A stretch of DNA of 64,000 nt from DASSKK01 sp035690495. GTDB lineage: Bacteria > Actinomycetota > Actinomycetes > Propionibacteriales > Nocardioidaceae. Position 1 is the stretch's first letter, and the number at the start of each line of letters is the position of its first letter. Location: contig DASSKK010000007.1 of NCBI GenBank assembly GCA_035690495.1, forward strand, positions 1-64,000, written 5' to 3'. Below the pieces are notes generated by a model. The model did no database searches, had not been told where the DNA came from, and saw only the letters and a list, made by a program, of their open reading frames with translations. Made by a program: the position numbers and the translations under genes. Shown piece by piece: positions 1-8,503 of the stretch.

Positions 1-190
1 GCCGCGCGATCGTCTCCCACGCCCGCTCGGCCCAATGGTCGACGTCGAAGTCGTGGTCGGCGCGGGCCAGGAACAGCCGGCGGTACGACGCGACGGTCGT
101 CGCGATCTCGTCGCGGAAGCGCTCGCCGAACTCCAGGCCCCGGTCACGCGGGTCGAGCACGGACGAGGTGAAGGTTGTTGGCTTCTGCAC
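1..190 (-). CDS. N-terminal part of a peptidase C45 / acyl-CoA:6-APA acyltransferase-like protein (cut by window edge)
   Basis: Read leftward from a GTG at 190, the frame stays open for 63 codons and runs off the window. The visible N-terminus has the layout of C45-family autoprocessing acyltransferases/amidases: a short lead, then SSVLDPRDRGLEFGERF, then a helix rich in Arg and Tyr. The family's nucleophilic Cys would lie further left, outside the window, so activity cannot be judged. No clear ribosome binding site precedes the GTG, so the start is provisional. The family assignment rests only on this N-terminal pattern. Confidence 0.5.
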   Translation of the reverse strand, partial: MQKPTTFTSSVLDPRDRGLEFGERFRDEIATTVASYRRLFLARADHDFDVDHWAERAWETIAR

Positions 191-221
191 CTGTCCACGG
201 TAGCCCGCCGCCTGGCGCCGT

Positions 222-271
222 ACTCCCCATGGCGTTCTGGCGCCCCCCACGGCAGGTACGCCATGGGGAGT
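222..271 (-). terminator. Hairpin terminator after the PAP2-diacylglycerol kinase gene
   Basis: Perfect 14-base inverted repeat (222-235 with 258-271, ACTCCCCATGGCGT and its complement) around a 22-base loop. It starts about 30 bases beyond the stop of the minus-strand gene that ends at 303. Its position suggests an intrinsic terminator, although no long T-run follows, as is common in high-GC actinobacteria. Confidence 0.6.
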
Positions 272-302
272 GCCAATTCGTCGACATACCCTGGTAAACC
301 GG

Positions 303-1886
303 CTACCGGGGCACGCGCACGATGAGCCGGCCGTGCTCGCAGACCGCGTGCAGCTCCTTGCCGAGTCCGATCGGGTCGCCGTCGAGCTGGCGCGGCACGT
401 CGTGGCTGGCGCGGACCGAGACCTTCCGGCCGGTCATCCGGTTCACGGTGTCGTCGGTGCGCTTGCCCTTGCTGAGCACGCGGAAGACGAGCGGCACCCA
501 GGACAAGAACCGGCGCGGATGCAGGATCACCACGTCGAGGATGCCGTCGTCGATGGCGGCGTCGGGGAGCAGCGGCATCCCGGCCTGGAGGTAGCCGACG
601 TTGCCGACCACGACCGTCCGCGCCCGGTGCCGGGTCCACTCGCCGTCGTCGAGCGAGATCTCCACCCGCATGGCGGGGAACATCAGGTTCCGCAGCGCCG
701 AGAACACGTAGGCCAACCACCCGACCCTTGCCTTGAACTGCTCGTTGGCGCCCTCCATGATCGCCGCGTCGAAGCCCATCCCGGCCATCACCATGAAGTG
801 CTCGTCCTCGGCGATCCCGTCGCCGGAGAGGGCGACCAGGTCGATGGCCCGGTCCTCCCCGTTGAGCGCCACGTCGACGGCTGCCTGCAGGAACAGCGGT
901 ACGCCGATGTTGCGGGCGAGCAGGTTGCCCGTGCCCGCCGGCACGATGCCCACCGAGATCCCGGTCCCGGCGAGCTCCGCGCACACCGTGCGCACCGTGC
1001 CGTCGCCGCCGCAGACCAGGACCAGCTCCGCCCCGGAGATCGCAGCCTGCTCGGCCATCGACCGGCCAGGATCCTCGATCGTGGTGGTGTACCAGTCGGG
1101 GACGCCCCAGCCGCTGCCTGCGGCTGCTCCCTCCACCATCGCCCGGAAGCCGGCGATGTCGCCGACCTTCGACGGGTTCAGCACCACTGCCAGCGCCCGG
1201 GTGGTCGGCACCGGGCTGCGGAGCTCGGGAGCCGTTTCGTGTGCTGCTGGGACGGGGTCGAACCATCGCGCGCCGACGCACACCCAGGCCGCCCCGAGTG
1301 CGTAGCCGGCAACCACGTCGGAAGGGTTGTGCACCCCCAGGAAGACCCGGTCGAGACCGACCAGCAGGGCGATCGCGATCGCCGAGGCCACCACCAGCTG
1401 CTGCACCAGCGCACGGCGTACCAGCAACACCACCAGCACGATCGCGATGCCGGCGGCGGCGGCGATCGACGAGGAGTGCCCGGACGGGAACGAGTAGCTG
1501 CGCAATGTCTGCACCGGGTCCTGCCACACCGGTCGCTGCCGATGGAAGGCCAGCTTCAGGCCGGTGGTGCTCAGCGAGGTCAGGACCATGACCGCCACCG
1601 TCCAGATCGCCGCCCGGTAGTGTCTGCGCAAGGACAGCAGCAACGCGGCCACGACGGTGTACCCCGCCATCGCGTACGTGCCGAAGGCCTCCTCGACACC
1701 CAGGAAGAACGCCGTCGCTGCCGGGCTGCGGAGCGTCCAAGATTGGGGCGCCGTACCCAGCCGCGTGTCGAAGCCGCTCAGGGTGCGCAGATCGAGGCCG
1801 ACCAGCGCGCACGCCGCCGCAAGGACGAGCACCGCGAGGACGGCGCCGAGCACCAGGCGGCTTCGGGTGCGGGCGGCGAAGGACAC
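303..1886 (-). CDS. PAP2 phosphatase-diacylglycerol kinase fusion protein
   Basis: A 527-residue protein joining two lipid enzymes. Residues 1-205 are a membrane PAP2/type 2 phosphatidic-acid phosphatase with several hydrophobic helices and the three family motifs: KLAFHRQRP (111-119), PSGH (134-137) and RVFLGVHNPSD (180-190, with the catalytic His). Residues 230-527 are a diacylglycerol/sphingosine kinase catalytic domain with GGDGTV (293-298) and GTGN (318-321). Known family members dephosphorylate polyprenyl or phosphatidyl phosphates and phosphorylate diacylglycerol or related lipids; the actual substrate here is unknown. GTG start at 1886; the next gene upstream ends 35 bases away, so the two may be co-transcribed. 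Confidence 0.88.
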   Translation of the reverse strand: MSFAARTRSRLVLGAVLAVLVLAAACALVGLDLRTLSGFDTRLGTAPQSWTLRSPAATAFFLGVEEAFGTYAMAGYTVVAALLLSLRRHYRAAIWTVAVMVLTSLSTTGLKLAFHRQRPVWQDPVQTLRSYSFPSGHSSSIAAAAGIAIVLVVLLVRRALVQQLVVASAIAIALLVGLDRVFLGVHNPSDVVAGYALGAAWVCVGARWFDPVPAAHETAPELRSPVPTTRALAVVLNPSKVGDIAGFRAMVEGAAAGSGWGVPDWYTTTIEDPGRSMAEQAAISGAELVLVCGGDGTVRTVCAELAGTGISVGIVPAGTGNLLARNIGVPLFLQAAVDVALNGEDRAIDLVALSGDGIAEDEHFMVMAGMGFDAAIMEGANEQFKARVGWLAYVFSALRNLMFPAMRVEISLDDGEWTRHRARTVVVGNVGYLQAGMPLLPDAAIDDGILDVVILHPRRFLSWVPLVFRVLSKGKRTDDTVNRMTGRKVSVRASHDVPRQLDGDPIGLGKELHAVCEHGRLIVRVPR

Positions 1887-1921
1887 GGGGACACGCTATG
1901 CGTCGCCGCGGCCCGGTCGGG

Positions 1922-4204
1922 TCAGCGGTGCTCGAGCCGGATCACGATGCTCTTGGAGGCCGGCGTGTTCGACACCTTCGCCACCGAGTCGAGCGCCACC
2001 AGGGCGTTCGCCTCCGGGAAGTACGCCGCGGCGCAGCCGCGTGCGGTGGAGTACGGCACCACCCGGAACTGCTCGGCACGCCGCTCCTGACCGTCGTGCA
2101 CGCTGACCAGGTCGACGACCTCTCCGTCGGAGAACCCGAGCGCGGCGACGTCTTCGGGACTGACGAACACCACCCGGCGGCCGTTCTTGATGCCGCGGTA
2201 GCGGTCGTCGAGGCCGTAGATCGTGGTGTTGAACTGGTCGTGGCTGCGCAGCGTCTGCAGCAGCAGGTGGCCGTCGGGAACCCGCATCACCTCCAGCGGG
2301 TTCGTGCTGAAGCGTGCCTTGCCGGTGGCGGTGGGGAACGTGCGGCTGTCCCGCGGTGGATGCGGCAGCGCGAACCCGCCCGGCTGCCGGACGCGAGCGT
2401 TGAAGTCGTGGCAGCCCTTGACCACCCGCTCCGCATGGTCGCGGATCACGTCGTAGTCGGCGCGCATCGCCGCCCAGTCGACCACGTCGTCGGGGCCGAA
2501 CAGCCGCTCGGCGAGGCTGGTGACGATGGCGACCTCGCTGCGCAGCTGGTCCGAGGCGGGGTCGAGCTTGCCCTGGGAGAGATGCACCATGCCGAACGAG
2601 TCCTCCACGGACACCGCCTGCTCGCCGCTGCTCTGCACGTCGCGCTCGGTGCGACCCAGGCACGGCAGGATCAGCGAGGCGTGGCCGACGGTCGTGTGCG
2701 CCTTGTTGAGCTTGGTGGAGACGTGCACGACCATCTCCATCTCACGCATCGCAGCCGCGGTCGCCTCGGTGTCCGGGGTGGCGGACGCGAAGTTGCCGCC
2801 CATCGAGAAGAAGACCTTGGTGCGGCCGTCGCGCATCGCACGGATCGCGTCGACGGTGTCGACGCCGGGGTCGCGCGGCGGGTCGAAGGCGAACTCGGAC
2901 TTGATCGCGTCGAGGAACCAGTCGGGCATCTTCTCCCAGATGCCGAAGGTCCGGTCGCCCTGCACGTTGGAGTGACCGCGGACCGGGCAGACGCCGGCGC
3001 CGTGCTTGCCGATGTTGCCGCGCAGCAGCAGGAAGTTGGTGATCTCCTGGATGGTGGCCACCGCGTCCTTGTGCTGGGTCAGACCCATCGCCCAGCAGAC
3101 GATCACGCGCTCGCTGGCCAGGTAGCGCTTCGCCAGCCGGCCGATCTCGCTGCGGTTGAGACCCGAGGCCTCCTCGATGTCGGACCACTCGATCTTGCGT
3201 ACCGCCTGCTCCCACGCGTCGAAGTCCGAGCAGTACTCGTCGATGAACCCGCGGTCGAGCACTCCCTGCGGGGAGTCGTCGTCGGCCTCCAGGACCAGCT
3301 TGGACAGACCCGCGAACAGCGCCTGGTCCCCGGCGAGCCGGATCTGCAGGTAGTCGTCGGCGAGCTTGGTGCCGCTGGTCCAGCCCTTCACGGTCTGTGG
3401 GTTGTGGAAGTTGAGCAGCCCCGCCTCGGGCAGCGGGTTGACCGACACGATATGCGCGCCGTTCTTCTTGGCCTTCTCCAGCGCGGTGAGCATCCGCGGG
3501 TGGTTGGTGCCGGGGTTCTGTCCCACGATCACGATCAGGTCCGCGTCGTAGATGTCCTCGAGCAGCACGCTGCCCTTGCCGATCCCGATCGCCTGGGCGA
3601 GCGCCGCGCCGGACGACTCGTGGCACATGTTCGAGCAGTCCGGGAGGTTGTTGGTTCCGAACCGTCGGACCATCAGCTGGTAGGCGAACGCGGCCTCGTT
3701 CGACGTGCGCCCGGAGGTGTAGAACGTCGCCTCGTCCGGCGAGGACAGCGACGACAGCTTCTCCGCGATGATGTCGAAGGCCCTCTCCCAGGACACCGGC
3801 GCGTAGTGGTCGGACCCGTCGGCCTTGTAGACCGGCTCGACCAGCCTGCCCTGCTGGCCCAGGTAGTAGTCGGACATGGTGGCCAGCTCGCGGAGCGGGT
3901 GAGCGGCGAAGAACTCCGGACGCACCCGGCGCACCGTCGCCTCCTCGGCGACCGCCTTCGCGCCGTTCTCGCAGAACTCGAACCTGCTGCGGTGGTCGGG
4001 GTCCGGCCACGCGCAGCCGGGACAGTCGAAGCCGTGCTTCTGGTTGAGCCGGGCCAGGGTGCGCACGGCGCGGCGTACGCCCATCTGCTCGTTGGCCATC
4101 TTCAGGGACACGCCGATCGCCGGGATCCCGGCTGCCGAGGTCTTGGCGTGGGTGACCTTCATCTGGTCGTCGGTGAAGTCTGCGCGTGGGGCGCTCTTGG
4201 TCAT
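1922..4204 (-). CDS. FdhF/YdeP family molybdopterin oxidoreductase
   Basis: A 760-residue cytoplasmic oxidoreductase of the FdhF/YdeP branch of molybdopterin enzymes; the length matches E. coli YdeP. Diagnostic segments are CPGCAWPDP and FCENGAKAV near the N-terminus, TSGRTSNEAAF, CHESSGAAL, GQNPGTNHPRM and CPVRGHSNVQGDR in the cofactor-binding core, and the C-terminal molybdopterin-binding domain ending ASKSIVIRL. Members bind bis-MGD and are formate-dehydrogenase-like, but most have no proven substrate. The ATG at 4204 has a strong GGAGGAGG ribosome site. mobA, needed for the guanine dinucleotide cofactor, lies 10 kb away. It is divergent from the phospholipase D-like gene. Confidence 0.9.
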   Translation of the reverse strand: MTKSAPRADFTDDQMKVTHAKTSAAGIPAIGVSLKMANEQMGVRRAVRTLARLNQKHGFDCPGCAWPDPDHRSRFEFCENGAKAVAEEATVRRVRPEFFAAHPLRELATMSDYYLGQQGRLVEPVYKADGSDHYAPVSWERAFDIIAEKLSSLSSPDEATFYTSGRTSNEAAFAYQLMVRRFGTNNLPDCSNMCHESSGAALAQAIGIGKGSVLLEDIYDADLIVIVGQNPGTNHPRMLTALEKAKKNGAHIVSVNPLPEAGLLNFHNPQTVKGWTSGTKLADDYLQIRLAGDQALFAGLSKLVLEADDDSPQGVLDRGFIDEYCSDFDAWEQAVRKIEWSDIEEASGLNRSEIGRLAKRYLASERVIVCWAMGLTQHKDAVATIQEITNFLLLRGNIGKHGAGVCPVRGHSNVQGDRTFGIWEKMPDWFLDAIKSEFAFDPPRDPGVDTVDAIRAMRDGRTKVFFSMGGNFASATPDTEATAAAMREMEMVVHVSTKLNKAHTTVGHASLILPCLGRTERDVQSSGEQAVSVEDSFGMVHLSQGKLDPASDQLRSEVAIVTSLAERLFGPDDVVDWAAMRADYDVIRDHAERVVKGCHDFNARVRQPGGFALPHPPRDSRTFPTATGKARFSTNPLEVMRVPDGHLLLQTLRSHDQFNTTIYGLDDRYRGIKNGRRVVFVSPEDVAALGFSDGEVVDLVSVHDGQERRAEQFRVVPYSTARGCAAAYFPEANALVALDSVAKVSNTPASKSIVIRLEHR

Positions 4205-4262
4205 GGCAATCGACCTCCTCCGCTCACAGTACGCCGAACCACGCCCGCCCTACCATGGGTGG

Positions 4263-5471
4263 ATGTTCGCCAGGCGGCTCGCGGTGCTGGCGAGTGGCCC
4301 GGCGTTCCTGCTCGGCCCGCTGTGGCCCGGGTGGGGCGGGCCCCCGAGCCACCCGGGACGAACCGAGTCGCTTGCCGCGCTCGCCCACGCCCGTGGGGCA
4401 CAGTCCGTTCATCCGGTGGTGCACCCGGAGGTCTCCTCGCCGGGCTGGGCGGCCTTCAACGACCCCACCGGCCCTCGACGTCGGCAGTACGTCCTGGTGC
4501 ACCGGGTGAACCTTGCGATCCGCGGGGCGTGGCCGGGCTCGACGATCCGGGTGGCGGAGTACTCCTTCCAGATGCCGTCGACTGCCGGCGCCCTGGTCGA
4601 CGCGCACCGCAGGGGTGTGCACGTGCAGGTGGTCGTCGACGACCACGCTCGGCACTGGCCCTCGGTGCGCCGGCTGCGGCACGCGCTCGGCACCGACCCG
4701 CACCGGTCCAGCTTCCTGCGGATCTGCCAGGCGACCTGCCGCGGAGGACGCGGCAACCAGCATGCGAAGTTCCTGACGTTCTCGGCGACCGGCAACGTGC
4801 AGCACGTGGTGATGACCGGGTCGGTGAACTTCACCAACTACAACGCCCGGGTGCAGTGGAACGACCTCTACACCGTGCCCGAGGACTCCCGGCTCTACCG
4901 GCAGTTCGGCCGGGTGTTCGCCATGATGGTGCGCGACCGGCCGCAGCCCCGAGCCCGCCTGCCCGCTGCAGGGGAGGGCTTCCGTACCCTGCTCTCCCCG
5001 CTGCCGCACTACAGTCCCGAAAACGACCCGGTGGCCGCGATCCTGCGTCGGGTGCGCTGCACGACGGGCGATCGCCCCACCGTGGTGCGGATCGCCATGC
5101 ACGCCTGGAACGGCACCCGCGGCGTGGCGCTGGCCCACCACGTCGCGACACTGCAGGCCGAGGGATGCGACGTGCGCGTGCTGTACGGGATCGGGATGGG
5201 CGGCCGCGTCGCCGGCATCCTGCGCGCGGCCGGCGTGCCGCTCCGCGACAGCGCCTACCGCGGTCGGCACGTGCACGAGAAGGTCCTGCTGGTCTCAGGC
5301 GGGTACGGCGACCAGCGAGACGCCCACTACGTCTGGACCGGCTCCCACAACTGGTCGAACCGGTCGCTGCGCAACGACGAGCTGATCCTGCGGGTGGCTG
5401 GCGCGGACGTCGTGCACGCCTACCGGCGCAACTTCCACCGGATGTGGAGCCTGGCCGCGCACGGTGGTTAG
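4263..5471 (+). CDS. Secreted phospholipase D-like protein
   Basis: A 402-residue protein with two PLD-like half-domains. The ATG at 4263 is preferred because an earlier in-frame start would overlap the divergent molybdoenzyme gene, and because it gives a plausible export signal (MFARRLAVLASGPAFLLG). The two HxK motifs are at His167 (HAKFLTFS) and His338 (HEKVLLVS), each followed by Asn or Ser residues typical of the fold (SVNFTNYN and GSHNWSNRS). In both, the Asp of the classical HxKxxxxD signature is replaced by Ser. PLD-fold enzymes cleave phosphodiester bonds in lipids or nucleic acids; the substrate is unknown. Its stop lies 9 bases before the serS start. Confidence 0.78.
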   Translation: MFARRLAVLASGPAFLLGPLWPGWGGPPSHPGRTESLAALAHARGAQSVHPVVHPEVSSPGWAAFNDPTGPRRRQYVLVHRVNLAIRGAWPGSTIRVAEYSFQMPSTAGALVDAHRRGVHVQVVVDDHARHWPSVRRLRHALGTDPHRSSFLRICQATCRGGRGNQHAKFLTFSATGNVQHVVMTGSVNFTNYNARVQWNDLYTVPEDSRLYRQFGRVFAMMVRDRPQPRARLPAAGEGFRTLLSPLPHYSPENDPVAAILRRVRCTTGDRPTVVRIAMHAWNGTRGVALAHHVATLQAEGCDVRVLYGIGMGGRVAGILRAAGVPLRDSAYRGRHVHEKVLLVSGGYGDQRDAHYVWTGSHNWSNRSLRNDELILRVAGADVVHAYRRNFHRMWSLAAHGG

Positions 5472-5480
5472 TCTTTGCCG

Positions 5481-6752
5481 GTGATCGACCCGCGAGTGCT
5501 CCGAGAAGACCCCGACCGCGTCCGCGCAGCCCAGGCCAAGCGCGGGCTGTCCGCCGACGTGGTGGACCGGGCGCTCGATGCCGACTCCGCCCGCCGCGCC
5601 GCGATCGCAGACTTCGAGGCCAAGCGTGCCGCGCAGAAGAGCCTCGGCAAGCAGATCGCCGGCGCGGCGGGGCAGGACAAGCAGGAGCTGCTGGAGCGGA
5701 CCAAGGCACTGGCCGGGCAGGTCAAGGCCGCCGAGGCCGCCCAGGTCACCGCCGAGCAGGAGTGGCAGGACGCGCAGCGGGCGATCCCGAACCTGGCCGC
5801 AGACGAGGCCCCGTCGGGCGGCGAGGAGGACTTCGTCGTGCTGGAGACCGTCGGCACGCCGGTGGAGTTCGACTTCGAGCCGCGCGACCACGTCGCGCTC
5901 GGCAGGATGCTGGGTGCGATCGACCTGGAGCGCGGCGCCAAGGTGTCCGGCGCACGCTTCTACTACCTGACCGGGCCCGGCGCCGACCTCGAGTTCGCGC
6001 TGGTCGCCATGGCGATGGACCAGGCCCGCGCGAACGGCTTCACGCCCATGGTGCCGCCGGCGCTGGTCAAACCGCGGGCCATGGAGGGCACCGGCTTCCT
6101 CGGCCAGGCCGCCGACGACGTCTACCGCATCGAGGGCGAGGACCTGTACCTGGTCGGCACCTCGGAGGTGCCGCTGGCGGCGTACCACAGCGACGAGATC
6201 CTCGACGGGGCCGCGCTGCCCTTGCGGTACGCCGCCTTCAGCCCGTGCTACCGCAAAGAGGCCGGCTCCCACGGCAAGGACACCCGCGGCATCATCCGGG
6301 CGCACTGGTTCGACAAGGTGGAGATGTTCTCCTACACCACGGTCGAGGAGTCGTTCGCCGAGCACAAACGGCTGCTGGAGTGGGAGAAGGAGTTCCTCGA
6401 CAAGCTGGAGCTGGCCTACCGGGTCATCGACGTCGCAGCGGGCGACCTCGGGCTCTCTGCGCAGCGCAAATTCGACTGCGAGGCCTGGATCCCGACTCAG
6501 GGTCGCTACCGCGAGCTGACCTCGACGTCGAACTGCACCGACTTCCAGGCCCGGCGGCTCGACATCCGGACCCGTTCTGCGGCAGGCACCCGGCCCGTCG
6601 CCACCCTGAACGGGACGCTGTGCTCGGTGCTGCGCCCGATCGTGGCGATCCTGGAGACCCACCAGCAGGCCGACGGGTCGGTGCGTGTCCCCGAGGCGCT
6701 GCGGCCGTACCTGCAGGGACGCGAGGTGCTCAAGCCGGTCGCCAATGGCTGA
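5481..6752 (+). CDS. serS: Seryl-tRNA synthetase
   Basis: Charges tRNA-Ser with serine in the cytoplasm. The 423-residue protein has the N-terminal antiparallel coiled coil (about residues 25-100, rich in Lys, Ala, Glu and Gln) that grips the long variable arm of tRNA-Ser. A class II catalytic core follows, with motif 2 FSPCYRKEAGSHGKDTRG and motif 3 around NGTLCSVLRPIVAILE. The GTG at 5481 (MIDPRVLRED) matches the usual start better than the TTG two codons upstream. It overlaps the following HAD gene by 8 bases. All four serine tRNA genes occur elsewhere in the window. Confidence 0.95.
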   Translation: MIDPRVLREDPDRVRAAQAKRGLSADVVDRALDADSARRAAIADFEAKRAAQKSLGKQIAGAAGQDKQELLERTKALAGQVKAAEAAQVTAEQEWQDAQRAIPNLAADEAPSGGEEDFVVLETVGTPVEFDFEPRDHVALGRMLGAIDLERGAKVSGARFYYLTGPGADLEFALVAMAMDQARANGFTPMVPPALVKPRAMEGTGFLGQAADDVYRIEGEDLYLVGTSEVPLAAYHSDEILDGAALPLRYAAFSPCYRKEAGSHGKDTRGIIRAHWFDKVEMFSYTTVEESFAEHKRLLEWEKEFLDKLELAYRVIDVAAGDLGLSAQRKFDCEAWIPTQGRYRELTSTSNCTDFQARRLDIRTRSAAGTRPVATLNGTLCSVLRPIVAILETHQQADGSVRVPEALRPYLQGREVLKPVANG

Positions 6753-7575
6753 GGCCGGCGACGGATTCACCCCGAAGCTGGTCGCGCTCGACATCGACGG
6801 GACCCTGTTCGCCCCGATGCCCGGCTCCGGCACCGTGCAGGAGAAGGTCACTGCGCGCGTCCTCGACGCGATCCACCGAGCGCACCGAGCGGGCGCGCAC
6901 GTCGTACTCGCCACCGGACGCTCCGCCTTCGGCATCACCGACGTGCTCGACCAGATCGGCCTGGCAACGGTCGACCGGCCGGTCTCGACGGTGGCCAGCA
7001 ACGGCTCGGTGGTCTTTTCCTACCCGCCCGTGGAAGTGCTCGACTCGGTCACGTTCGACGCGTCCGAGATCGTCAAGCTGCTGCTCGAGCACGTGCCGGA
7101 GGCCATGGTGGCGGTGGAGGAGATCGGTGTCGGCTACCGGATCAACAAGCCGTTCCCCGAAGGCGAGATCACCGGCCGGATGACGTTGCAGGGCGTCGAG
7201 GAGCTCGTCGCCGAGCCGGTCACTCGTGTGATCATCCGCGACCCGCACTCCTCGGAGGAGGAGTTCGTCGAGCTGGCCCGCCGGCTCGGGTTGCAGGGCA
7301 CCAACTACTTCATCGGCTGGACCGCGTGGCTCGACCTCGCCCCGGAGGGGATCAGCAAGGCGTCCGCGCTCGCCGACGTGGCCCGCAGGCTCGGCGTACG
7401 CCGCGAGGACGTGCTCGCGATCGGCGACGGTCGCAACGACACCGACATGCTCGCCTGGGCCGGTCGCGGGGTCGCGATGGGCCAGGCGCCACTGGAGGTG
7501 CAGGAGGCCGCCGACGACGTCACCGAGACCGTCGAGAACGACGGCGTGGCCGTCGCGCTCGACCGCTGGTTCTGA
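6745..7575 (+). CDS. HAD-superfamily (Cof-type) phosphatase
   Basis: A 276-residue cytoplasmic hydrolase of the Cof/IIB class of HAD phosphatases. Motif I is DIDGTLF (first Asp is the nucleophile), motif II is VLATGRS, the motif III lysine is in ISKASALADV, and motif IV is AIGDGRNDTDMLAWAG, with the large alpha/beta cap in between (about residues 85-190). Such enzymes dephosphorylate sugar phosphates, flavin or pyridoxal phosphates; the substrate cannot be read from sequence. The ATG at 6745 overlaps the end of serS by 8 bases, implying translational coupling. Confidence 0.9.
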   Translation: MAEAGDGFTPKLVALDIDGTLFAPMPGSGTVQEKVTARVLDAIHRAHRAGAHVVLATGRSAFGITDVLDQIGLATVDRPVSTVASNGSVVFSYPPVEVLDSVTFDASEIVKLLLEHVPEAMVAVEEIGVGYRINKPFPEGEITGRMTLQGVEELVAEPVTRVIIRDPHSSEEEFVELARRLGLQGTNYFIGWTAWLDLAPEGISKASALADVARRLGVRREDVLAIGDGRNDTDMLAWAGRGVAMGQAPLEVQEAADDVTETVENDGVAVALDRWF

Positions 7576-7717
7576 GCGCAGGCACTCGCACCGAGGGCTG
7601 TGAGGTCGCCCACCCGAGGGCCTCCGCCCCCGCTGCGTGTGGCAGGATGCCGAACCGGAGAGGTCGCGCCCCCATGCGTGCGCGCGGCGGCAACATCCAG
7701 CTGAAGGTAGGTTGCGA

Positions 7718-8503
7718 ATGTCGACCGGTGTGTCCAGCCCCACGCGGGCCCGGATCGAGCAGAAGACACTTCGCCGGGACCCCTGGTGGCGGACTCCGGC
7801 GATGTACGCGGCCACCTTGTCGGTCATCGGCATCTACCTGGCGTTCGCAGTGTTCGTGAACCGCAACTACTACTGGGAGCCGTACCTCTCGCCGTTGTAC
7901 GCGCCGTGCCTGCCCCACAACTGCATCGTCGGAAGCGGGTACAACCTGTTCCCGAGCATCGCCCCGGTGACCCCGGCGCTGATAGTGATCATCTTCCCCG
8001 CCGGTCTGCGAGCGACCTGCTACTACTACCGCAAGGCCTACTACCGCTCGTTCTTCCTTTCTCCGGCGGCCTGCGCGGTGCCCGAGCCTCGCAAGGGCTA
8101 CACGGGTGAGAGCCGGTTCCCGCTGATCGTGCAGAACGTGCACCGGTGGTTCTTCTACATCACCCTGATCTTCAACGCGCTGCTCACCTACGACGCGGTG
8201 ATGGCGTTCCGCGACCACCAGGGCAACTGGGGCCACGCCGGGCTCGGCACGCTGATGCTGGTGATCAACGCGATCCTGCTGTGGGGCTACAACGCCTCCT
8301 GCCACTCCTGCCGGCACGCGATCGGTGGCAGGCTGCGTCACTTCTCCAAGCACCCGATCCGCTACTGGTTGTGGAGCCAGGCCACCACGCTCAACGCCAA
8401 GCATGCGCAGATCGCCTGGGTGTCGTTCGTCTTCGTCGCGTTGACCGACGTCTACATCCGCCTGGTGGCCGGCGGTGCGATCTCGGATGTGAGGTTCTTC
8501 TGA
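7718..8503 (+). CDS. sdhC: Succinate dehydrogenase membrane anchor subunit
   Basis: A 261-residue integral membrane protein with about five to six hydrophobic helices. It is the first gene of an operon whose stop overlaps the sdhA start (TGATG). Sdh/Frd complexes of this actinobacterial type (Sdh1 of mycobacteria) have a single large anchor rather than the SdhC/SdhD pair, which matches the layout here. Conserved-looking polar residues in or near the membrane include Cys101, His142 and a C-H-S-C-R-H cluster at 195-200. Mycobacterial Sdh1 is reported to hold a membrane-embedded Rieske-type [2Fe-2S] cluster, and these residues are candidate ligands (inference). The ATG at 7718 has a GAAGG site upstream. 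Confidence 0.82.
   Translation: MSTGVSSPTRARIEQKTLRRDPWWRTPAMYAATLSVIGIYLAFAVFVNRNYYWEPYLSPLYAPCLPHNCIVGSGYNLFPSIAPVTPALIVIIFPAGLRATCYYYRKAYYRSFFLSPAACAVPEPRKGYTGESRFPLIVQNVHRWFFYITLIFNALLTYDAVMAFRDHQGNWGHAGLGTLMLVINAILLWGYNASCHSCRHAIGGRLRHFSKHPIRYWLWSQATTLNAKHAQIAWVSFVFVALTDVYIRLVAGGAISDVRFF

Noticed and set aside
1898..7183. A very long plus-strand open frame (over 1,700 codons) spanning the molybdoenzyme, PLD-like and serS genes
   Set aside because: It is antisense or out of frame with clear genes and contains low-complexity Arg/Gly/Ala sequence; long open frames on the opposite strand are expected at this GC content.
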